Positions 8,001 to 15,362 of a DNA stretch of 64,000 nucleotides are shown in pieces (position 1 is the first letter of the stretch; each line of letters starts with the position of its first letter). Under the pieces are notes generated by a model that saw only the letters and a program-made list of their open reading frames with translations, searched no databases and had not been told where the DNA came from. Source of the stretch: Streptomyces tauricus (GTDB lineage: Bacteria > Actinomycetota > Actinomycetes > Streptomycetales > Streptomycetaceae); contig NZ_BMVY01000025.1 in the NCBI RefSeq assembly GCF_014650955.1, positions 1 to 64,000 on the forward strand. Reading direction: 5' to 3'. The translations under genes were made by a program, and so were the position numbers.

Positions 8001-8731
8001 GCCGCCACCTCCAGGACCGGGGTGAGCGCGGTGAGGGCGGCGCGGCCGATCCACTCGCTGTAGGCGGGCGGGATGGCTTCGGTGAGTTCCTCGCGGACGT
8101 CGGTCCATGTGATGCCCATCGCATCCTGTAGCTCCGGCACGGTCGGCTTGCCGCCGCCGTTGCCGTACGCGGCGACGTACGGGCCGTCGAAGTACTCGCC
8201 GTGCCGCCACCCGCGCACGCGTCCCCGGTGCGCGATGTGCGTCGGCTGCTCGATGGTCCAGCCGCCCAACTCGAAGTTGCGGTGCCGGATCACCCCGAGA
8301 CCGAACATCTCTCCGCACAGCGTCAGGTCCTTACGGATCTGAGCGCGGCCGTTGGGCTGCTCGATGATGTACGGGAGGCCGGTCCTGTCGAGCAGGTCTC
8401 GGGTGGGTGCCACGAGGTCCTCATGGGTGCCGCCCCATCCCTGGGACCGGTTGGTGCCGACCGTGAGCGTGCACTTGTCCTGGCAGGGCGGGGACGCGTG
8501 GACGAACGTGTACCGGCGGATCTCACCCGTGACGATCAGGTGGGCGAGGTACGTGAGCGCGTCGCCCCGGTGGTAGGGGAACGGGTAGTTCGGGCGGGCG
8601 GCGATGTCGCAGCCGTCCACGGCGAAACCGGCCCGGTGGTAGCCGGTACCGGCCCCGCCGGCGCACGAGAACACGTCCAGCACACGCGGCCGTGAGCCGC
8701 GCACTCGCCGGATGTCGGTGGGTTGCGTCAT
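7997..8731 (-). CDS. DNA (cytosine-5) methyltransferase, phage/AICE type
   Basis: This compact 244-residue C5-methyltransferase has motif I DVFSCAGGAGTG (AdoMet binding), the PPCQ catalytic-cysteine motif inside ASPPCQ, an EQP motif in the ENV position, and a C-terminal AIPPAYSEWIG motif like motif X. The recognition domain is small, as in actinophage solitary methylases. The ATG at 8731 is preferred over an upstream ATG at 8773 because GGAGG lies 9 bases before it. No restriction endonuclease is encoded nearby, so it more likely protects the element from host restriction or marks its own DNA. It is co-transcribed with the replication genes. Confidence 0.88.
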   Translation of the reverse strand: MTQPTDIRRVRGSRPRVLDVFSCAGGAGTGYHRAGFAVDGCDIAARPNYPFPYHRGDALTYLAHLIVTGEIRRYTFVHASPPCQDKCTLTVGTNRSQGWGGTHEDLVAPTRDLLDRTGLPYIIEQPNGRAQIRKDLTLCGEMFGLGVIRHRNFELGGWTIEQPTHIAHRGRVRGWRHGEYFDGPYVAAYGNGGGKPTVPELQDAMGITWTDVREELTEAIPPAYSEWIGRAALTALTPVLEVAA

Positions 8732-8771
8732 GCTGGGAAACCTCCACAGGTCTGTCGAGGGCAGGTGGAAC

Positions 8772-8814
8772 AAGGGCGGCCCCGCGACTTTGGCGAGACG
8801 GAGGGGCCGCCCTT
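8772..8814 (-). terminator. Terminator between NUDIX and methyltransferase genes
   Basis: Arms AAGGGCGGCCCC and GGGGCCGCCCTT (12 bp) flank a 19-base loop immediately after the NUDIX stop. It separates the transfer and replication transcripts. Confidence 0.8.
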
Positions 8815-8821
8815 GGCGTAC

Positions 8822-9247
8822 CTAGAAGGGGGCGTTGTACCGGTGCCGGGCGCTGGTGACGATGTCGGTGTGGTCGAAGGCGAGACCCCGGGCGTCGCTG
8901 AGCGGGGTCCAGCGCACGGCGGCGGCGTCGTCTCCGGCGTGGGCGGTGGTGTCGGCGGGGACGGTGACCAGGTAGGCGGCGGTGACGTACCGGCCGCGCG
9001 GGTCGCGGTCGGGGGCGTCGAAGATGCCGATCAGGGCCAGGTCCCAGGGGTCGACGCGGACGCCGGTCTCTTCCAGCAGTTCGCGCGCGGCGGCGGTGCG
9101 GGAGGTCTCGCCCGGGTCGACGTGCCCGCCCGGCAGAGCAAGGCGGCCCTTGTGCGGGGGCCATCCCCGCTCGATCAGCAGAACGGCACCCTCTCGGATG
9201 CACACCACGTCGGCGGTGTAGCGAATGGTCTCGAACGTCTCGATCAT
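8822..9247 (-). CDS. NUDIX hydrolase
   Basis: This 141-residue protein has a complete Nudix box (G-x5-E-x7-REU-x-EE-x-GU) beginning in GGHVDPGE and ending in RELLEETGV. The family cleaves nucleoside diphosphates linked to another group (damaged NTPs, NADH, ADP-ribose and others) using Mg2+. The substrate cannot be read from sequence. NUDIX genes are frequent AICE cargo between the transfer and replication modules. The ATG at 9247 is used, with only a weak GAAGAG ribosome site. Confidence 0.93.
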   Translation of the reverse strand: MIETFETIRYTADVVCIREGAVLLIERGWPPHKGRLALPGGHVDPGETSRTAAARELLEETGVRVDPWDLALIGIFDAPDRDPRGRYVTAAYLVTVPADTTAHAGDDAAAVRWTPLSDARGLAFDHTDIVTSARHRYNAPF

Positions 9248-9278
9248 CTCTTCGGTCTCGCTTCCTGGTCAGATGGGT

Positions 9279-9743
9279 TCAGCCGTGGAAGTGGTTGCGC
9301 TTGATCACGGCTTTGCGGATGTGGAAGGTGTTGCCGCCGCTGTGGCCGCTCGTGCCGAGGATCTGTACGGCGATCCAGCCGCCGAAGATCACAGCGGCGA
9401 GGGTGATCAGTTGCGTGATGAACGCGGTGAGGGCTGCGATGAACGACGTGAGCAGCAGCAGGCCGCCGCACACGGCGAGGAACCCGACCCCGCCCAACGC
9501 GACGTTCACCGCCGCACGCGAGACGGCCGGTTTGGCCGCGAGGGGTTCGGGCTGCATGGGGCTGATGGCGTAGCCGGTGACGACCCGTCCGTCGGGCAGG
9601 ACGATGCTCGCCACGGCCGGGACCGCGCTCGGCTGGACAGGAACGAGCGGCGCCGGCGCGTGGACGACGGGCGGCATGGGGGTGGGCTGGTGGACGGTCA
9701 CGGCCCGCTCAGTGGGCAGCGGTCCGAGGTATTCGGGGTTCAT
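9279..9743 (-). CDS. Spread-type membrane protein (two TM segments)
   Basis: In this 154-residue protein a Pro-rich cytoplasmic N-terminus (about 1-80) precedes two hydrophobic helices (about 85-103 and 108-128) and a basic, His-containing tail. Start ATG 9743 follows GGAAGGGA. Its position next to the transfer ATPase resembles small Spd proteins of pSAM2-like elements, which move plasmid DNA through the mycelium after primary transfer. I do not recognise a named family, so the role is inferred from context. Confidence 0.6.
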   Translation of the reverse strand: MNPEYLGPLPTERAVTVHQPTPMPPVVHAPAPLVPVQPSAVPAVASIVLPDGRVVTGYAISPMQPEPLAAKPAVSRAAVNVALGGVGFLAVCGGLLLLTSFIAALTAFITQLITLAAVIFGGWIAVQILGTSGHSGGNTFHIRKAVIKRNHFHG

Positions 9744-9763
9744 GCGGAATCCCTTCCGGCAGT

Positions 9764-9931
9764 GGGTCAGGGAGGCTGAGGCACCCCCTCGGGGGTGCGC
9801 TGTGGAGGGGGTTTCCAGGGGTTGACCTGGGGTGCCTCCCTGCCTCCCTGAACGATCATTTGTGCAGGTCAGAGGGAGGGAGGCGGGTCAGGGAGGGGGT
9901 CAGGGAGTTCTCCCTGCCTCCCTGACCCGCC
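9764..9931. repeat. GTCAGGGAG repeat cluster with 15-bp inverted repeat; candidate clt
   Basis: GTCAGGGAG occurs at 9766, 9887 and 9899, and inverted at 9918-9926, with near copies in between. A perfect 15-bp inverted repeat (9882-9896 and 9917-9931, GGCGGGTCAGGGAGG and its complement) encloses another CAGGGAG-TT-CTCCCTG hairpin. The cluster abuts the 3' end of the transfer ATPase gene. Streptomyces TraB proteins load on clusters of short repeats (clt) found near the traB 3' end, so this is a plausible clt. A transcription terminator is the simpler alternative. Confidence 0.6.
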
Positions 9932-9947
9932 ACCGGTCGACTCCCTG

Positions 9948-12065
9948 TCATCCTTCGGCGGAAGCGGAACCCTCGCCATCGCGGTTGGCGAGGGCGCGGG
10001 CGAGGCGGTCACGGCCGACGACCATGACCCCGTCGGACTTGTACGGCTCGGCTCCGGTGCCGTCCAGGACGCGCTTGAGGTCGATGAACGACCAGCCGCC
10101 GTAAGCGTCGCCGTTGAGCGTGCCGAGCCGGGCGAGGACGTCCTTCGTGCGGACCCGCTCCGCCGTGCCGACCACGGACGCGATGTCCGCGAGCGGGTCA
10201 CGGTCGTCGCTGCGGTCGATGGCGTGCAGGGTGGTGACACCGTCGCGCAGGGCCTTGGCCCGCTCGATGATGGCGGTGGCCGCGTCGTCGTCGATGTAGT
10301 GCGTGCGCACCGTGAGGGACGCCTGCCCGGCGGGGATGTCGATGCCGTCGGACGCGACGACCAGGGTTCCCCGGTCCAGCCCCGGACGCAGCAGGTTGGG
10401 GGCGGCCCCGCCGTCGACCGCCTTGTCCCCCAGCGCCATGCGCGCCTGCGACTCCGTGCCCAGCGCGAGGGAAGCACGGGTGTGGGCGCCCTCGCGGACC
10501 AGCTTGGGAAGGTTCTGGTCGGTGGGGTCCTGGGTGCCCTGCCACATCAGGACGTTGACCGCCCGCCCCTGGTTGTGAATCTTCCGTACGGCCATGAAGT
10601 AGCGGGAGTTGGCCTTGGACCCGCCGTACGGGCGCTTGTCCTCGTCCTTGGCCGGGCACATGAACGCCATCTGCGCCTCGTCGACCAGCACGATCAGCGC
10701 GGGGAAGACCGTGCCGGGCGGGGCCTGGATACGGCGGTTCATCTCGTCCACCGCGCCTTCGACCATCTCGGTCACCTGGATCACGTGCTCATCGGTGGGG
10801 CCCTGGATCAGGGTGGTGGCGAGTCCGTCGAACATGGCCCAGTCACCGACGCCTTTGAGGTCGCCCATGAGGAACTGCACCGAGCGGTCCAGCGCGAGCC
10901 ACAGAGCGAGCGACCGCAGGGCAACCGTCTTGCCCTGGTTCGACAGACCGGTGATGAGGAGGTGCCGCTGGTAGAGGCTCAGCGCGGCGGCGTCGCCGCG
11001 CAGGTCCTGCCCCCAGGGGGCGCGGCCCTTGCTGTAGTCGGCGGTCATCGTCTCGTCGGTGACCAGCGGAGACGGGCCGATCGGCTCGTCCAGCGCGCCG
11101 GAGTCGGCCACCCACAAGCGCACCGTGCGGGCCGCCTGCGGGATGGTGATGAACACCTCGTGCTCGTGCCTCGTGAGGTTTTCGGCGAGCTTGCGGCGCC
11201 GGTTCTGTACCTCGTTCGTCGACACCCCGGAGGGAAGGGTGACGTCGACTTCGACGCCGCATCCGGCGATCCGGATCGGCCCGAGCATCGAGGCGCCGGC
11301 GTCGCCCATCTCCTTGATGGCGTTGCGCAGGGCGGGTACGCCGAGGTCGCGCAGGGCCTTGACGACGATCGAGGGGGTGATGGGCTCTCCCTCGTCCGAT
11401 CGGACGTGGTCAGGCATCGACCATGCGGGGGCCGCCTGCTGTTTGCTGCCGACCGCCCACAGGGCGAGCAGCGCGAGGAACGGGCCGATCGTGAGCGCCG
11501 GTCCCCACACGATCTGAACGATCCGGATCACGGCGGCGATGAACTCGATCGTGGCGGCGAGCGGGGTGACGACGTCGGCGATGTCGCCGTTGTTGATGGC
11601 CATCACGACCCCGAGCGCGACCAGCGCACCGATCCCCATCCCAGTCCCCACGGCGGCGCCCTTGGCGGCTTCCACCGGGGAGTGGAGGAGGTCCATGCGG
11701 CGGTGGTGGCGGGCAGCGCGGAAGCGCTGCAACCGCTCCTCCCACTCCTCCGCAACCTCCAGGTTCCCGGCGACCTCGGCCGCCCGGATCATCCGCTCAT
11801 AGCGGGCCCCGGTCTTGCCGTCCCACGTCCGCCGGGCCACGATCCGCCCGCCGTTGAACGTGAACAGGCTGTGCCGGGCAATCGCCCGTGCGGCGGTCTT
11901 GGTCCGCTCGTGCGTGGCCGCCGTCTTCACGGCGCGGCCGGAGCGCACCCACAACGGCACGACCGGCGCCGCCGGCGCGTCCGGCACCACGGTCAACACG
12001 GTCGGCGCCACCTCGTCGGCGGGCGGGTCGGTGTGCTTGTGGAGATGAACGACGTTCTCAGACAT
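9948..12065 (-). CDS. FtsK/SpoIIIE-like conjugal transfer ATPase (TraB type)
   Basis: This 705-residue translocase is expected to pump double-stranded element DNA into the recipient hypha, as TraB/TraSA do. The N-terminal cytoplasmic part is followed by two TM helices (about 137-157 and 188-206), then the motor domain with Walker A GLSNQGKT (373-380) and Walker B LIVLVDE (457-463), and a C-terminal segment (about 630-705) where TraB proteins have a winged-helix DNA reader. ATG 12065 is chosen over the 32-codon longer frame because AGGAG lies 10 bases upstream. Repeats resembling a clt lie just past its stop. Confidence 0.93.
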   Translation of the reverse strand: MSENVVHLHKHTDPPADEVAPTVLTVVPDAPAAPVVPLWVRSGRAVKTAATHERTKTAARAIARHSLFTFNGGRIVARRTWDGKTGARYERMIRAAEVAGNLEVAEEWEERLQRFRAARHHRRMDLLHSPVEAAKGAAVGTGMGIGALVALGVVMAINNGDIADVVTPLAATIEFIAAVIRIVQIVWGPALTIGPFLALLALWAVGSKQQAAPAWSMPDHVRSDEGEPITPSIVVKALRDLGVPALRNAIKEMGDAGASMLGPIRIAGCGVEVDVTLPSGVSTNEVQNRRRKLAENLTRHEHEVFITIPQAARTVRLWVADSGALDEPIGPSPLVTDETMTADYSKGRAPWGQDLRGDAAALSLYQRHLLITGLSNQGKTVALRSLALWLALDRSVQFLMGDLKGVGDWAMFDGLATTLIQGPTDEHVIQVTEMVEGAVDEMNRRIQAPPGTVFPALIVLVDEAQMAFMCPAKDEDKRPYGGSKANSRYFMAVRKIHNQGRAVNVLMWQGTQDPTDQNLPKLVREGAHTRASLALGTESQARMALGDKAVDGGAAPNLLRPGLDRGTLVVASDGIDIPAGQASLTVRTHYIDDDAATAIIERAKALRDGVTTLHAIDRSDDRDPLADIASVVGTAERVRTKDVLARLGTLNGDAYGGWSFIDLKRVLDGTGAEPYKSDGVMVVGRDRLARALANRDGEGSASAEG

Positions 12066-12179
12066 GCTGGAACTGCTCCTGACTGCCCCCAGCGGGGGCG
12101 GAAGTTCGTGGGAGAGCCGGGGTGGCCGTGTCCGTGGAAAGTCCCGGGCACCCCGGCGCAAACAGCGGGTTGTGGCTGG

Positions 12180-12497
12180 TCAGAACCAACCGGACTTCTT
12201 CTTCGCGGCCTTGGCGCGGGCGGCCTCGGTGATCAGCCGCTGACGCTCGCCGTGCAGCGCCGTCAGCTCCGCGTTCAGCCGCATCTCCGCCGCACTGCCG
12301 GCCGTCTCCAGCCGCTGGTCAGCCCGGTCGGTGCTCCGGCCCCGGGCGACCCGGTACGAGCCGCCGACCAGGGCCCCGGCGATGGCACGGCGCTCACGGC
12401 TGTTCAGCGGCCACCACTCACCCCGGCGGACCGCTTCCAGCTTCCGCCCGGTCTTCTCGATCTCACGTTCCAGGCGACGCAGTTCGGCGTTACCCAT
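12180..12497 (-). CDS. Small basic coiled-coil protein of the spread operon
   Basis: This 105-residue Arg/Lys-rich protein is predicted mostly helical, with a heptad-like N-terminus and a KAAKKKSGWF end. Its start overlaps the stop of the preceding gene as TGATG, so it is translationally coupled. No family is recognised. Position and overlap mark it as part of the AICE transfer/spread operon. Confidence 0.75.
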   Translation of the reverse strand: MGNAELRRLEREIEKTGRKLEAVRRGEWWPLNSRERRAIAGALVGGSYRVARGRSTDRADQRLETAGSAAEMRLNAELTALHGERQRLITEAARAKAAKKKSGWF

Positions 12498-12889
12498 CAG
12501 GCAGTCCCTTCCGGTTCAGACGGGTCGGGGTAAGCGCACGGCACGCACATGCCGAGCGAGAGCGGGATCACGTATCCGGCATCGCGCCGGCAGGACGGAC
12601 ACATGCGGCGGGCCGTGTTGGCCTTGGCGAGGGCCGCCCACCGGGCCGGAGTCATCGGCCGCACGGGCTTGGCGCAGTCGAGGCGGTAGAGGTAGGCGAC
12701 CAGCGGCCCCCGCCGGAAGCGAGGGCGCAGCACCTGCGCGGCGATCGGTTGCCCGCCGGGGCGCAGACCGCGCGCCCTGAGCTGCCGGAAGGTGGCGTAA
12801 CCGTCCGGGGCGTAGCGCCACGGGAAGGTGGGGATGCCGTGGCGCGCGCCGTTGGGGTCGAAGCACTTGCCGAACGCCCCGCCGCTCAC
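12497..12889 (-). CDS. RRQRL-motif zinc-binding-like protein
   Basis: This 130-residue protein has a FRQLRARGLRPGGQ segment (about 34-47), which I recognise as the RRQRL-type motif of small AICE proteins, and a C-terminal zinc ribbon of CPSC and CVPC pairs (about 97-119). It starts at GTG 12889, overlapping the DUF2637 stop as GTGA. Zinc and DNA or RNA binding are inferred. It is commonly found between spdB-like and tra genes in such elements. Confidence 0.75.
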   Translation of the reverse strand: MSGGAFGKCFDPNGARHGIPTFPWRYAPDGYATFRQLRARGLRPGGQPIAAQVLRPRFRRGPLVAYLYRLDCAKPVRPMTPARWAALAKANTARRMCPSCRRDAGYVIPLSLGMCVPCAYPDPSEPEGTA

Positions 12890-13782
12890 GGAGCCGGGGT
12901 GGCGCGTTCGGCGAGCAGGGTGTCCCGCAGCATCCGGGCGTTGGCCGGGGAGGTGTGGACCTCCCGGCGGATGCCCTCAGCCGTCACCTTCGCGTCCGGC
13001 CAACCGGCCGACACCTTCCGTGCCTCATCGAGCAGTTGGGCCGGAGTCCGCTTGGGTCGGGCGGTCCGGGCGACTGCGGGGAGTCGACCGGTTGCCCGAC
13101 GCGGGCGGGCCGACTCAGCCGGTACCGGGCGCGGTGCGATCGAGGCGACCGGAGCCGGAGTCACGGCGGGCATCGGCTTGAGCGGGACGCTCGACTTCAG
13201 GAATTCGACCGTGACCGGGTCGGGCATCTGAACCGGTGCTGCGGTGATCGGTGCGGGGGTCGATTCTCCGAGGTCAGCCGTAGACCGAATCCTCTCGGTC
13301 TCGGTAGATTCCTCCGCATTCACGACCGGGGCGGGAATCGGGGCCGGTCGGTGGTGCAGGACCTTGGCGACCAGATCGGAACCGAAGTAGATCGACCCGA
13401 CCGGAAGCGAGGTGGCCAGCAGCACGAGCGCCCAGTTCGCGGGGTCCCAGTCGGCGAGGCGTGTCCAGTCGACTGTCCCGCCGTCCGCGTGCAGTCCGGG
13501 CACGAGCCCGTGCACGTAGTTGAGGACCAGCGAGGCCAGGGTGTAGGTGCCCAGCACCCGCAGCGCGAACCTCCGCGCATCGTCGGTGAGCACGAGGGTG
13601 GCGATCAGAGCGAGGGCCATCAGACCGTCCACCACGAACGGGTACAGCATCGCGGCCGTCTCATCGGCCCCGACCGCGCCCGCGATGTCGCGCAGGGCGT
13701 TCCAGGAGACCCGGAAGGCCATGCCGACCACGGCGACCAGGGCCAGCACGAGGGCGGCCCTGCCTGTGCGGTTGAGGTTCAT
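12886..13782 (-). CDS. DUF2637 membrane protein (SpdB-like)
   Basis: This 298-residue protein has four hydrophobic segments in the first 140 residues (about 10-30, 45-66, 72-92 and 115-135), then a Pro-rich linker. A C-terminal helical region (about 240-295) ends in a winged-helix-like TAEGIRREVHTSPANARMLRD segment. This matches DUF2637/SpdB proteins of AICEs, thought to assist intramycelial spread, possibly by linking membrane and DNA. ATG 13782 has GGAGG seven bases upstream and overlaps the previous stop as ATGA. Confidence 0.85.
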   Translation of the reverse strand: MNLNRTGRAALVLALVAVVGMAFRVSWNALRDIAGAVGADETAAMLYPFVVDGLMALALIATLVLTDDARRFALRVLGTYTLASLVLNYVHGLVPGLHADGGTVDWTRLADWDPANWALVLLATSLPVGSIYFGSDLVAKVLHHRPAPIPAPVVNAEESTETERIRSTADLGESTPAPITAAPVQMPDPVTVEFLKSSVPLKPMPAVTPAPVASIAPRPVPAESARPRRATGRLPAVARTARPKRTPAQLLDEARKVSAGWPDAKVTAEGIRREVHTSPANARMLRDTLLAERATPAP

Positions 13783-14069
13783 ACCGACACCTCCTCCCGT
13801 GCCTGCACGTTGATCGCGGCGATCAGGACCGGCGTCGTGGTGTCGTCGTCGGGGACGAGGCTGTCTTCCGTCCACGACCACTCGCCACCGGAGACCGGCT
13901 CGTAGCCGAGCGAGGTGAGCGCCGTACGGCGCTGCGCCACGCTCGGCACGGCGTGGAAGAAGTCCCACCGGTAGGTGGGCCAGTCAGGCTCTCCGAGGAC
14001 GACCACGTACAAGCGCCACGCCCCGCCGCTACCCATCGACATCTGAGCCGTCAGAGTGCGGGCGTTCAT
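13779..14069 (-). CDS. DUF6303-like small protein
   Basis: This 96-residue protein has a pattern I associate with DUF6303 from Streptomyces AICEs (WRLYVVVLG near the start, LGYE then EWSWTED in the second half). ATG 14069 overlaps the upstream stop as ATGA. Function is unknown. It lies inside the tightly coupled spread operon, so expression should follow that of the transfer genes. Confidence 0.7.
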   Translation of the reverse strand: MNARTLTAQMSMGSGGAWRLYVVVLGEPDWPTYRWDFFHAVPSVAQRRTALTSLGYEPVSGGEWSWTEDSLVPDDDTTTPVLIAAINVQAREEVSV

Positions 14070-14509
14070 GCCGGACCCCCGAGGGTGAGCAGCGCGGCGA
14101 GGATGAGCAGCGCCCCGCCGGTCATGGTGAGGTCGACCGCGCGGCGCAGGCCGGTGAACTTGGCCAGCGCGATACGCGACAGGTTCGCGACGTCCGCGCT
14201 CAGATCCCCCGACAGCGTCGCGGTGATCTGGTCGGGGGTGAGGGTGGCCCACAGCGGAAAGCCGTGACCGCCCCGCAGGTTCGGCCGCACCGACCACAGC
14301 AGCAGAGCAGCCGCCGCAACCAGCAGCGCCATGCCTAGTCCGCCGGCGATGCAGGCGTGAACGGGAAGGGGGACGTCTTTGGCGACCGTCCACGAACCGG
14401 CGAGGACCGCACCGACGAACGCCAGCAGCAGACCCGTCTTCGTGTCGGTCCGCGCGATCTCCGCCTTCACCTCCGCATGAGCAGCGGCGAGAGTCTGGGG
14501 AGTACTCAT
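14066..14509 (-). CDS. Pycsar-effector-like (PycTM/DUF5706) membrane protein
   Basis: This 147-residue protein has the layout EVKAEIARTDTKTGLLLAF (about 10-30), two TM helices (about 27-45 and 52-72), RPNLRGG, and a C-terminal pair of helices with another hydrophobic stretch (about 125-143). This resembles the PycTM effectors of Pycsar anti-phage systems. No uridylate or cytidylate cyclase is encoded anywhere in the window. In AICEs such genes sit constantly in the spd operon, so it probably has a structural or spread role. ATGA overlaps couple it to both neighbours. Confidence 0.65.
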   Translation of the reverse strand: MSTPQTLAAAHAEVKAEIARTDTKTGLLLAFVGAVLAGSWTVAKDVPLPVHACIAGGLGMALLVAAAALLLWSVRPNLRGGHGFPLWATLTPDQITATLSGDLSADVANLSRIALAKFTGLRRAVDLTMTGGALLILAALLTLGGPA

Positions 14510-14772
14510 GCGGACGCCCCTGCGGTGTGCGTCGCGGCCGTGTTCGCCAGCGTCCGGCGAGCCGCCAGCACCTTGCGGTGGGCCCGGCGGATACGCCGCG
14601 CGTCCAGCTCCGTCGGCGTCCGGTCGATCGTGATGATCTGCGCGTCGAGCAGGTCGATGTCCGCCCGGATGACGGGCATCTCCTGCTCGATCGCGTCCAG
14701 CTCCGCAGCCGTCGGCTCGCGGTCGAACCCGTCGGCGGTAACAACCGCCTGAACAGCACCGATGTACACCAT
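14506..14772 (-). CDS. DUF6284-like small protein, first gene of spread operon
   Basis: This 88-residue acidic/basic helical protein has the ELDAIEQEMPVIRADIDLLDAQI and RRIRRAHRKVL segments that I recognise as DUF6284 of Streptomyces mobile elements. Start ATG 14772 follows GAGAGGAAC. It leads an operon of overlapping genes down to 12180. Function is unknown. Confidence 0.75.
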   Translation of the reverse strand: MVYIGAVQAVVTADGFDREPTAAELDAIEQEMPVIRADIDLLDAQIITIDRTPTELDARRIRRAHRKVLAARRTLANTAATHTAGASA

Positions 14773-14809
14773 GGGTCGTGGTTCCTCTCAGGGTGGTACG
14801 GCCCGAAAA

Positions 14810-14839
14810 GCGGCCCCGGTGCTCGAACACCGGGGCCGC
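14810..14839 (-). terminator. Hairpin upstream of the spread operon
   Basis: A perfect 12-bp stem (GCGGCCCCGGTG and its complement) with loop CTCGAA lies 38 bases before the first spread gene. On the minus strand it would end, or attenuate, a short transcript starting in the 14.9-15.3 kb control region. Confidence 0.7.
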
Positions 14840-14954
14840 GCGCCGTTGAAGTCGGAACATCCGGCTCCCTGCCACTCCGCCCGTACAGCCACCGCACGCG
14901 GCGGGGACGGACGGGCGGAGGAGGCAACCGGCCGCAGCACTCAAGCCGCGGAAG

Positions 14955-15026
14955 TCAGTGAGACGCGGAAGGCGTTGCCGTCGTGCTGGTCAGGCGCGAC
15001 GACGCCGGACGATGTCGTCGGTGCAT
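14955..15026 (-). CDS. Possible 23-codon leader peptide
   Basis: An ATG at 15026 lies six bases behind a strong AGAGGAG ribosome site and opens a 23-codon frame ending in TGA at 14955. The hairpin at 14810-14839 lies downstream. The codon pattern is not convincing, and an overlapping frame has higher third-position GC. It may be a leader peptide of the spread operon or chance. Confidence 0.3.
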   Translation of the reverse strand: MHRRHRPASSRLTSTTATPSASH

Positions 15027-15047
15027 CGGCGTCTCCTCTCTGTGCGA

Positions 15048-15101
15048 GGGGAATTAGTCCCCGCGGATGTGGTGGTGCACTGCAAGGGGGACCTAGTCCC
15101 C
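15048..15101. promoter_or_regulatory. Two operator-like repeats GGGGACTA(A/G)(T/G)TCCCC
   Basis: Read on the minus strand, 15048-15062 is GGGGACTAATTCCCC and 15087-15101 is GGGGACTAGGTCCCC. These are imperfect palindromes differing at two central bases. They lie in the divergent control region between the leftward spread operon and the rightward HTH/PP2C genes and are good candidates for binding sites of the element's repressor. Confidence 0.6.
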
Positions 15102-15248
15102 ACTCTCCGGCCGTTGCTCGCGGTCGCCGGGCCACCTCGCCAGTACGGGCCGAAACCCTGTTCCACCTGGCCTTTAGCGGGATTGCAGCGTCCCCGCCCT
15201 CAGCGTTCTTGCAGGTCAAGCAGCCAAAACAGCCTCATTCCCCAGACT

Positions 15249-15347
15249 GCCTAGGGGGGGTTGCCGTCTCGCTTGATAGGTACGGTAGGCAAACCCAAGG
15301 CTGCGCGCAACCCCCTCTCGCGGTAGAGTCTGCTATCCCCCCTAGGC
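15249..15347. promoter_or_regulatory. Widely spaced inverted repeat GCCTAGGGGGG ... CCCCCCTAGGC
   Basis: An exact 11-bp inverted pair (15249-15259 and 15337-15347) is built around CCTAGG, a rare hexamer in this GC-rich DNA. The right copy ends 15 bases before the HTH gene start. A TAGAGT hexamer near 15324 could be a -10 element. Autoregulation by the HTH protein is inferred. Apart from the features listed, 14773-15362 holds no gene I can support. Confidence 0.5.
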
Positions 15348-15362
15348 GATGATCGGAGAGTC

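Noticed and set aside
7159..8124. N-terminal extension of the helicase-like replication gene to 8124
   Set aside because: The added segment is Arg/Pro-rich shadow of the prim-pol gene. The ATG two bases after the prim-pol stop is the natural start.
14941..15219. 92-codon minus-strand gene in the AICE control region
   Set aside because: No ribosome site at its start and a poor codon pattern. It runs through the operator-like palindromes.
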